Origin: Actinernus sp. WN-2022
Taxonomy: Eukaryota > Cnidaria > Anthozoa > Actiniaria > Actinernidae
DNA: 64,000 nt
Assembly: GCA_030867875.1 (NCBI GenBank)
Contig: JAOWCC010000936.1
Location: 80,943,032-81,007,031 of the forward strand
Direction of reading: 5' to 3'
Shown here: one piece after another, positions 43,801 through 55,800 of the stretch
How the letters are laid out: each line of letters opens with the position of its first letter
Numbering within the stretch: the first letter of the stretch is position 1
Position numbers and translations under genes: made by a program
The notes under the pieces: model-generated
Database searches by the model: none
Told to the model about the DNA's origin: nothing
The model's input: the letters and a program-made list of their open reading frames with translations, nothing else

Positions 43801-46800
43801 TGAAATGCCCACTCTGTTTTAGAACTACAAGCTTGTTTACTGGAGAGCCGAGTCAAACATGAGTTAATGGTCATTCTGTTTTGGATTCTTTTGTGTTTTT
43901 AAGCCTTCCATTATTATTGGGTCCATTTGTAATATTTTCGTTTATCGTTGCCTGATATGCTAATTCCGGCTGAACTCTTTCGTTGCCATATTTTATTTTC
44001 AAATTTGAATACATTAGCCCTTCAATAATTCACTTCACACTAGTGCACTTACTTCATAAAGGAACATTGTTCGTAATAAGTACAATGTACCTAATAATAA
44101 TTTCTCACACCTTAACTTATTACATGTAGCTTGATTAACAGAGTCGTTACACACTCAGATGACCAAATTTCAGTTGCTCACTATCTTTCTAAAATCCTTG
44201 CATGTCTTGAGCTCTTCCCATAGCTAATATATATGGATCCAACACTATTTGTGTCAGATTCCCTTCGGACTCGACACAGCCCCAAAATAATTATGGGTAC
44301 AGACAGGAGCCCATTTTTTTATCAGGCGCATCCATATCTCTTTTATAGCTGTCACTGCGTTTTCACAAGTTGAGCTATTTTTAGATTATTTTTCTCGCCA
44401 ATTAGTGGGTTGCACCAGTGGCAGAACAAAAGATGCCTCGTTAGCTACTTTTGTTATACCAATAACAATTATTGGCTGTGATTTTATTCCCTTAGGAATG
44501 ATTGCAATGCAAGAATAGCGGGAAACCATTCTAAACTTGTAAAATGCTGTGACATAGGGCTAGTGTGCAGGACGCTTGCAGGACATTGATGTTTTATTAA
44601 TCAGTATCTGTATAATAGTAATTATCTGATACAACACCAATGTTTTATTAATCAGTATTGTATCAAATATACAGACACTGATGTTTTATTAATCAGTTCT
44701 GTATCAAACTAACGCAAAGTTCTGTATGTGGGTTTACAGTGGTATTCATGCTACTCTAATGCTGCATTTGGATTGGTTAGCACCCTTATGAATTATTAAT
44801 GACTTTTACAATGTACAATACACAAATGTATTTTTTATTGTTTTTTTTTCCAGGCCGCTTGCCAGATAGTGTGCCGAGGTCTAAGAGATTGCTGTCTGAT
44901 GAGAGAAGCAATATCCTTGTGTATATGACAGGTGATTTATAAACACTTTTTTAAACACATACAATATAATTATTGGGATTATGTAATAATATTATTGTTT
45001 TACAGACTCTACTAGATCATTTGAACATTGATTTTAAGAGAAGTTTTAATTCCTAATGTTAAGATCAACACCTAAGCACATACATTGTAAATACTGTATG
45101 TAGTGGAGTACTAGTTCTAATCAGTTCTACAGTTTACTTTATTCAGTCCACTCTAATTCACACTTTCCTAAAATGTTGACACTGTTACAATCAGAACCAT
45201 AATTGAATAAACATAGTGCATTTCCTTGTGAACATCAAGATTGTTACATATTACTGATCTAGCACAGTTTGATTAGCTGATAATTGACAGCACTGTTACA
45301 ATAGACATGGTTTCCCATTGATTATAGGAACTGATTTCTCTTTTCCTTTGTATACTTTGTGCGCTATACTCATTTACTCATCCAACGAGAAGTGAAATTT
45401 ATTTTCACTGTCAATTTTCCACCTCCAGGTCATGGGGGAGATGGTTTCTTAAAATACCAGGATGCCGAGGAGATCACCAGTGTTGAGCTGGCTGATGCCT
45501 TTGAGCAGATGTGGCAGAAAAGGAGGTACACATAGCAAATGCTGTATTGTGCCTCTACGGTAGATGTACATGTAAATTGCTACATATGATGTAACTTAAC
45601 TGTGCCTCTAGCCTGGGTAGATGTACATGTATGCTACACATGATGTAACTACTGTGCCTCTAGGGTAGATGTACATGTATGCTACACATAATGTAACTAT
45701 ACTGTGCCTCTAGGGTAGATTGTACATGTATGCTACACATGATGTAACTACTGTGCCTCTAGGGTAGATGTACATGTATGCTACACATGATGTAACTACT
45801 GTGCCTCTAGGGTAGATGTACATGTATGCTACACATGATGTAACTACTGTGCCTCTAGGGTAGATGTACATGTATGCTACACATGATGTAACTACTGTGC
45901 CTCTAGGGTAGATGTACATGTATGCTACACATGATGTAACTACTGTGCCTCTAGGGTAGATGTACATGTATGCTACACATGATGTAACTACTGTGCCGCT
46001 AGGGTAGATGTACATGTATGCTACACATGAGGCCCATCAGTGGATGAAGAGCCACCTCGTGGAAATGCCACTGATTAATCCGTTATTATTATTATTACTC
46101 AATACATGCATGCAGTACCATGACATAGCGCCTTTAAGACATATCTTTTTAAGAAAGTTTTTAACTGATTTTTTGGATATCAACAATTTATTTTAATTTT
46201 TGTATTGATAGTTTTTAGCTTTAGGAATTTTAAATATTACTGTATTTGTACCTTTGTAACTTTTAAATCAGATGTAGTTTTTTAAGTAATAGATAAAGAA
46301 TTATTAGCAGACAATCTTTATGGGATTTACAAACTCCAGCTGAGTTTGTAAATCCCATAAAGATTGGATGCAAATTTTTTATCACACTATGTCTTATCAA
46401 ATGTCTAGATGTAGAGTCATGTTTTCAGTTATTTTGGTGATACGACTTATTTTGGCCGGGAAATCGAAGTAAAAGTTTATGTAAATCAGGACAAAATCTC
46501 TAGTAGAATTAAAGACACTGATGTTTTATTAATTTCCTTTGTTTTTGCTTCATGAATTATTAATGAGTTTGATAATTAGGTGTAAAGTGCTTTTGGACTT
46601 ATAGGAAAAAGCACTACATAAATGTGTAATTATTATTATTAGGTATCATGAGTTATTCCTTATGGTAGATACCTGTCAGGCCTACTCCATGGCTTCCAGA
46701 CTGTACTCACCTAATGTACTGGCTGTTGGGAGTAGCCTAGTAGGAGAGGACTCGCTGTCGGTAAGACGTACACTCCCTGTCAGTAGAGTACATGTATGTT

Positions 46801-49800
46801 CACAACACGAAGGGTGTATTACCACTGTTTTCATTGCCGATGGCACAAGACCAAAATTGTGATTTGTTGTTTGCAATCTAATGCTAACTATACTTTGCTA
46901 TCACACCATCGTGTAGCATATCGTATAGCATTGAATGAAAACAGTGGTAACTCCAATTTTTGATGACATACATTTTACAATGTAAAGCTTAAAGTGCACC
47001 TAACGTTTATTTTGTTACCATAAATATTGATTCTACATCAAGTTTTGAGTACTTCTGTGAAGAAAGTGTTGGTTTACAGAGAATACTCTATGTTCTACAC
47101 TTGTTTGAAATCGTGAAAATGTGACCTTTCTTGACCCATGACCGCATAAGTAAAAGCCTGGGTTGATCCCTGGGTAGACATCATATAATTAATTCGACTT
47201 TGCAATAATTTCAATAAATTCTTAACATTTCGACTAAAATGACTTTTTTTCTTTACTAACAACTCACAAACTGTGTATATTCCCTATAAATTAAAAATGT
47301 TGTTGTGATAGAAAGTCGCCATGGAGAATAATGCATTAATGGGATAAAGTCTACCCAGGGATCGACCCAGGCTTTTGCTTACACGGTCATGGGTCAGGAA
47401 AGGTCACATTTTAATGATTTCAAACAAGCGCAGAACATAGAATATTCTCTGTAAACCAAAACTTTCTTCAAAGAAGTACTCAAAACTTGATATAGAATCG
47501 ATATTAATGATTAAAAAACAAACGTTGGGTACTACACTTTAAATGAAATTATGACATGAAGTGCCTGTCTCCTGAAATCAGAAACACTGAGCATTTGAAG
47601 TACATGACTGCTGTTTCTGTTACACGTATATAACAATGTTAAAATTATTAGTCATCGTCATCACCCTCATCATCATCATTAATATTATTATTATCATTAT
47701 TAAATTATTATTGTTGTTGACTGTTGTTGTTATTATTATTATAATATACTCAACAAAATATATTGGTCAATAACAAGTGCATAAAAAAGGTTATACAGTG
47801 CACAGTAGTTTGCTCTCAGCAAAGTTTTGCTCAGTATAAATTATTATAAACCCAAAATTGCACACCTACATTATATTGTATGCTGGTGCTATTCGTGATT
47901 TATGGGCACTGAGTATATTTTGAAAGTTCTCAAATTACACTCACTTAAAGGCTATCAAAAGATTATCAATTGAAGAGGTGAGTATGAAAACGACCTATGT
48001 GACTTTTTAGTGATTTTTTTCAAAATCGTCATTCGCCTGAAAACTTCTATACAACCAGTTTAACAGCTGTTTATTACTGTTTTGGCATTTATATCGCGAT
48101 TACACCGGTAAAAACCTAAAATTCTTCACATAGTTGGTGTGATAACCATATGGTTTATTACCAACTTAATAACATGTAGATGTAGATAGAAAACTGAAAA
48201 ATTAATTAGCCCACTATAGTCGCTTCGTCTTTTCCAATCAAATCCGTTCAGTTATCTTTTAGGAGGAAGCCTAATTACCATAAGCTTTTCTAGTTTCTAT
48301 TAGGCTTCCTCGCCACTACTGTATTTGAATAAAAAATATATATTTACCTGTACTTCATCTATATTGTAATCGAACACTTCTAATGTAAGAATGTACTCTT
48401 ATTTTATTTTGATTTTATCAAAGATGTAAACTTTTAGCAAATTATATATGGTGGCAATAAAACATAGTTCATGGTTCGGTTGAGCGCTTCTACTAATGTG
48501 ATTATCACAGCTGTGAACAATCTTTCGTTATTCTGTGGAATAGTTTTTAAACATGAAATCTGCCTACTTCAAAGTAACAAAGTCCAGCCATAAACTAAAA
48601 CTCTACAGCACAGACGCATTACGGAACAAGATCGGGTTAAGTCTTCGATCAAGAGAAAGTGAAAATCCCGATAAACAGGAGAATAACAGTCTATAACTGC
48701 TCAACGGAATACGAACCAGTACTAGATATGCATAATTTTAGAGTCCCCTGGGGAGACGAAAGCATCGTTGTCAAGCAAACATTGACCATTTCTATGTGAA
48801 GAATTTTAGGTTTTTACCAGTATAATCACGATATAAATGCCAAAACAGTAATAAACAGTTGTTAAACTGGTTGTATAGAAGGTTTCAGGCGATTTTGACG
48901 ATTTGAAAAAAATAGGCCGTTTTCATGCTCAACCCTTCAATTATCAATATCAGATTATCGATTAAGGCAATTATCAGAACTTTCAAAATATCACTCAGTG
49001 ACCATAAATCACATATCGCACTCGCGTTCATGTGGTTACCACTACTTATTATTATCAAATATTAGTAATACCTTTGTATTTCTATTTTAGCATCATGACG
49101 ACCCAGCTATAGGTGTCCATGTGATTGACAGGTATACCTACTATGTGCTACAGTTCCTTGAGAAGGTCACTCCAGCCAGTAAATCTACCATGGGAGATTT
49201 GGTAAGACAGTTGTTTTCTACTTCATGTATGTTTAATTTAGTAAGAACAAAAGTGAAAAGGAAACGAGAAGTATTTAGAGCCAGAACAACTGATCTTTTT
49301 CAAGGTGGCTTTAATTAAAACTGGTATTTTTCTAGTATGTGCATGTACAATGTATAACTTAATTCTCTACTTTTTATAGATACTCATGTCTTCAATAGCT
49401 GCTAGATATCTTGTAGCTTGAACATGATGGATTTTGGTATTGCTGACATGTACATTTGAAGGCTTGTGTACAAAAACTAATGCATTGAAGATTTGAGTTG
49501 CTCGATTTCGTTTTTACTTTTCCGGTCGCTTTTAGGTTTTTTCACGCCGAATGAAGTCGAATTTTATGAAGTTCGTGTATGTGAAAATGCCGATCATGGA
49601 AAAGAAGTTTTTTTTCGGGCATGACAAGGATTAGACCAGAAACTCGACTTAACACGGGCCAAAAGGAATTGTGGGTACACAGCAAACATTTTGACAGGGA
49701 AACTCTATATGGTTTCGGCTCAAGAATCTTTTATAAGTCCCCAGGTGAAGCACTAACAAGGCCTGACACGACTATCTTTGGAAAGCTCAGGCCACGAAAC

Positions 49801-52800
49801 TTACCGTAATGGGCTTCTTTAGCTCCAAAATATTCACAGTTCGCTTCGCCTGGAGATGTGACTCTATGTAAATCTCCAGCGATTACAATCTGCCTTTTAG
49901 TCAAACAGTTTTTTGTTCAACCATGTGTTAAAGTGCTTCTATTTTTGATATTTTTCTACCTATGAACCTTTGAAAGTTTTGCGAAGAAATGTTTGGTTTA
50001 CAAAGAATACTCTATGTTGTACGCTTGTTTGAAATGGTGAAAAAAATGACTTTTCTTGACCCATGACCACGTTAGAAAAAGCCTGGGTTGATTACCGGGT
50101 AGACGTCATCTCATTAATTCGACTTTGCAATATTTTGAATACCGTAAACACCCATGTATAAGCCGCACCCGTAGATAAGCCGCACCCCAAGTTTTGAAGC
50201 TTGAATTTAGGAAAAAAACTTTTGTCCAAGTTCATAAACGCTTGTACATGATGCCAAACTTCTTCAAAAAAAAAGAATAATCTTTTGTTGGAGTTCATAA
50301 ATGCTTGTACTTAAAGCAAAACTTCATCAGATTGTCATAAATACGTAATCGCAACTTCAATTTGATCGAATATGGTTCAACTTGCCTTGTCATTTCTTGT
50401 GTATATTGTAACCTGCAGTCTTTAAATCACTCCAGAATTCTTCCGCTTTTATTCCTCCATTAACTAACAACAATTTCAAGGAACCGCTTTCCTTTAATCG
50501 CTAGAGCAAGAAAGGTTTTCTGGCGAAACTATACTTGCACGAGTACAAAATGTAGGTCTGAGGTCTGCCATCTTGGATTTTCATTAACTAGTGCCAATCT
50601 CCCACGTGTAAAATTGTGAAGAATGCCTGGTTGTTTAGATGCATGCTTTGACAAGTGCTGCGAATCAGCATGGTTTGGAAGGTAAATAAGCTTAATCACG
50701 TTTAAATATTAACGAATTTCTAATATATTAGGTCTAAGGTAGGTCTTAGAAGAGTTTTTGCTTTAATTCTTTCAAACTGCGTGTTTTTCCAATGATTATG
50801 CTTAAATTGCTATATTACATGATCAGATGCGATTTGAACCTTATTGTAATATACGCACCGTCGCATGATAGAAGCTTCATACAGGTTCATGATATGTAAC
50901 TAATATACATGTATGTTAATGTTGGGTCTCCTTTCTAGGTGTTCCCGTAGATAAGCCACACCCCCGATTTTGAACGAAAATTTTGGGTGAAAAGGTGCGG
51001 CTTATCTACGGGTGTTTATGGTAAATACTTAGCATTTTGTCTAAAATGACTTTTTTCTTTACTAACAACTCACAAACTGTGTATATTTTCTATAAATCGA
51101 TGTTGTTGTGATAGGAAGGTGCCATGGAGGATAATGCATTAATGAGATGACGTCGACCCACAGAAGTACTCAAAACCTTTCGAAGGTTCATAGGTAGAAT
51201 AATTTCAAGAAGGGTTAGAAGCACTTTAAGCCCGCGACTTAATGATGTCTAATGGCCCTTTACACAGAGTTGCTTTTTCAAAACGATTACTCCGTCTTTC
51301 CAACAAGTATTTCCACAGTTTCAACCATCTCTCCAGCTTGGCGGCTAGCGGAAGTCCGTTCGAGATTCAGTCTGTAAACGGTTACAAATTTCCCGCCCCA
51401 TATACAATTGAGCACATGCACGACAATTTTTATTTTTCTAAACCTCTTTACCCCCCCCCCCCCCCCCCCCCCAAACCATTTATTAGAATAGCAAAACAAT
51501 AACAACTCTTTTCGCTGTAGAAATGACTTGATGGCTTGCTTAATTTGTTTCTTCTTTCATTTATTTGAGATTTCAAGTGATATCCTAACATTCTAGATTA
51601 GAAATTACATGTTTTCTTAATAAAAAAGCGAAGTTGGCTATCAAGAGTTTCAAATCGTCACTCTATTAGTTTTTGCACAGACCCCTTCATTCGTACAATA
51701 GGGCTCAAATTAGACCATTGTTTCCCCCGACTGACAGCTGAGGGAAGCGAGAATCTACACGAACAATGAAGTCATGAGTGGTCAACTTATTTCCCTAGCA
51801 GAGATTTGATTTTTGTTTCGTGCCACAAAAAATCCCAGATACTGTATCAAGTTTATAGGCCAACAAGCAAGCTTTATTACCAAGATTTAAATTAAAAAGT
51901 TACAATTTGATGACAAAAAACAGGAAGGTAAAAAGCCACTCAGAATAACTAAAAAGCTAAACAAGCTGAGTGGCTACATGAGGATTTTAGATAGAGTACG
52001 GGTTCTGACACACTAAATTAACACTAAATTGACAGTAATAAAGACATCTAATAAAAATTATAATAAATTAAGCAAAAACAACATAGACCAAGAAACAAAA
52101 TGACATTTAGAGAAGGCACCAGCTTGGTGATGTTGCGCATGCATTGAAAACAAAAGCATGTGGTCCGCTAAAACTCAATGTTGCATGGTAATCTTTTGTT
52201 TTCTTGATTGCATGTGTATTGTTCTCAATGCGCGCGCAACATCATCAAAATGGCCTATTGGTGGTGGGGCCAGAGCTGCATGTAGACTGAGAGTGGCATA
52301 CTTCGACATTTTTAATGTGAATAAACTACTATACATAAATGATTGACAGGTGTGCACAGACTGAAAAATCTGTCAGTAGTTTTGGCGCAAAACAAGGAAG
52401 AAAAGTCCCTTGTCCCATGCCATCTCAAATCACACAAAAAAGTGGGTGGGTCATGACATACGGACAACGTACAATTTGCGATAACCAAATATTTTCCCAC
52501 CCGACCCAACTCAGTCAATAGGTTCTTTATCATGTGGCCACTTTCAAATGGCAAAACAACAAGCACAAACTCAAGCTGAGTGCCCGACAGCTTTTTTCGG
52601 CCCGCTCACATCATACACGTATGGCCCCCATCACGTGACTGGTATATGGGTTTGAAAGGAAAGCACACCATACTGGTCATGTGATAATGACCCATTATTC
52701 ACCGAAGTGGAGGTGAATAGTGGCGGATATTACCTCACGGCTCAGTAAATACCCAACTGTTCACAACACTGAGGTGAATAATTGTTTTAGTGTATACCAC

Positions 52801-55800
52801 ACAAGTGAATAGCCAGCATCAAATATTTTTTTTCCCTGTCAATTGGAAAAAAAACTTGTGCGAGGTGATTGCTTCTTCACCCGGAGGTGAATAGCAAAGG
52901 ATATTCACACCGGAGTAGCCAATCAGTGCACATGAAAGGCTCTATTCACTTGTGTGTTATATACTAATGTGAGCTCTGATTGGTCAGTCCATAACTTCCC
53001 TTATGCACCGCTAAATTGAAGCAAAGCTGGTTTTGATTGCTTTTGATACATATAATAATCATCTTATTAAACTCACTTGGTCAGTCTGTACCAGAAGTTA
53101 TGGATCCTCATAATTTCCTCTTTTATGCTATGGCCTGCCCCCTTCATACTTCTACCATAAAGCAGGGACAAAACTTGGTTTAATAATAAGAGGTATGTAC
53201 ATGTACTTCTCGTTTTATCATCTAGTTCAGGTACACCACCCCTCACCTTGTCATCTCTACACCAGGAGTCCGTAGTGATCTCTTCACTAGGAATGTTGAC
53301 AAGGTTGGTTAGCCAAATGTATTGTGGTAATGCAGCAGTCCTTTAATATTATTATGTCCTAGCTGTTCACCTTGTAATATCTACACCAGGAGTCTGTAGT
53401 GATCTCTTCACTAGGAATGGTGATACATGTAATTTTTTTTTTGTTTAACCATATATATTCTCCACATTTGCTCCAAGAGCATTAGCTCATCAAGGGAGCT
53501 TATGTGGTATAACTTAGTACATAGATAATAAATATGTGAAGCGAGAAGATAAGAACGGAAAAAGACAATGACAAGAATAATATTAAATAAGGAAACATGT
53601 TGTTAATCAAAAGTGCAGAAAGGTGCAGAAATACAGTGGAAGAAAGGACTGCTAATGTCATAAAGCTCAAAGTGCATTTTACAATATTGTACATATAAGT
53701 TGTTACATTTCAAAATAAATGAATATTCAACATTAGTATGTACCACACCAGTGAATATCACTTTTCGCGCGCTCTGATTGGCTACTCAAACAGTGAATAT
53801 GATTTCATATTCACCTCCGAGCAAAGTAGCGATCATCTCGTGCAAGTTTTTGTCCATTTGACAGAAAATAAAATAACTATTTAGTGCTGGCTATTCACCT
53901 GGAGTGTGGTATATACTAAAACAATTATTCACCTCAGTGTTGGTGAATAGCCGAAGCGGCTCGGTAAATATCCACCACTATTCACCTCCACTTCGGTGAA
54001 CAATTGTTAAATATATTATGGAATAAACAAACAGAAAGATTGGCGAGGACTGTCAAGTTAATTAAAACGATTTGTATTCAGAATGAATTAATCTTTGAAC
54101 AGCTAAAACAGATGCAATGCAGATGAAAACAGTTGGATGCTCTGAGCAGCATACCAGGGAAAAAATAAGAAAAAGTGTTTAACTGATTCAATTGTACTTT
54201 TAATAAAAAGGCAACCCGGGATAGGATTGCAAGTTATTCTATAAAGGTGTGAGTTCAAGGCACAATGACTCATTCGCAGTCTTGTATGTAGTATCAAGGC
54301 ATAGTGGCTGTGAGAAATGTCATATTAAGTACTATTGTATATTTTGAGATGAAATGAGTCTCGGAGCTTCTTCTTAAACAAGGAGATTGACTCGACTGTA
54401 CGCAAACAAGGATCAAGGTCATTCCTAGCAGTTCTAGCTGAGATCTAGCACCGACTCTTCACGGCAACAGGCTATTTAGGAAAGACGGAGCAAATCTTTT
54501 AACGATTTTGTAATAATGTCTAAGTTTATGAGTATTCCTTCTAACCGTTTCACGTCTTCCCAACAAAGCTCATCTAATAATGGTATTCTACTAGTTCCTT
54601 TCATAGCACTGGTAACTACTCGAGCTGATTCGTATTGAATGTTTTCCAGAATATTAGATTCGCTATTGGTGCAATCGACATCGGCATATTCCATTATCGG
54701 TCTTATTCTTATTAGAGTTTTGTAGAGAGAATTCAAGGTGGATCTATCAAACTTAAATTTTAAACGTTTAACATATATATGAACGGCGTTTGGATGCCTT
54801 CTGGTGAATGTTAAGTACATGTTAACTACATGTAAGGTTGGTTAGTCAAATGTATTATGGTAATGTAACAGTTAATTTGTCCTATTCCATTGCCACGCCG
54901 AAATGGATTGTGGTTGTAGTTGAAAGTCTGGTGAATTCATTTGTCTTTGGATCGAATACTGAACATGAATGGTTCCCTGCGAATCGGTGTAGTTTATCCG
55001 TTTCGCACACCTGCACAGTTATACCCACAATCCATTGCGGGCTGGGAATGTCGCTAGTGGTTTGCCGTTCGTTTGGGAGAACCATTTTTCCAATAGTTAG
55101 TCATTACACTTTATTCACCTATCTCATGTTCCAGACACTTGTGACAGACTTCTTTGGAAGTGTTCATAATGTAGAGATCACTAATGTATCTACAGCTCAC
55201 CTCAAGACGTGCAGGTAAAGCCTTTATTTTCCTTATGATACAGATATTGCTTAGGAAATACATGTTTCCCAACGACCCAAACTTCTTACCTCTGTTGCAC
55301 TTGTTATCAGTAATTGGCAAACTTGGACAGACAAATTTAAACTAAGTTAGAACCTCACTGTTTGGAGACTCCAGTCTATCACTAGCGCAAAATGAATGCA
55401 TTTTAAGGCAGTTCAGATCTTTATAATGGAGTAAAGTCGTTTTTCATAGTGTCCAAGTTGCATTTGCATTCTATATTATGTCTTTTTGTAGACTAGAAAT
55501 ATTTTTGTATTGTTTTAATAAAAGTTTTGTACCGTTAACGTATGTATGTAGCTTCCTCCTTTAATTTCTCTAAATTGTTAGTTAATGAAATATGATATTA
55601 CATGCAAGTAGTGCTCAGGCTAAGAGCACTACTTGCATGTAATATCATATTTCATTAACTAACAATTTAGATCTGAACTGCCGATTGCTGGCTTTCACGT
55701 GACGTCATAGCCGCCATGTTGGTGCCCCTAAACAATAGATTCCTCGTTAGCTTCTTTTGTTGGGGCACCAACATGGCCGCCATGCCCTTTGTCATTTGAA

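Noticed and set aside
45710..46015. 101-codon minus-strand open frame
   Set aside because: Created by a 48-bp minisatellite whose unit is divisible by three; no start context, no family match.
53226..53303. Acceptor at TTCAG (exon 10 starting 53231)
   Set aside because: It breaks the reading frame from exon 9; the TCTAG acceptor giving a start at 53226 keeps the family sequence [20 protein letters not shown].
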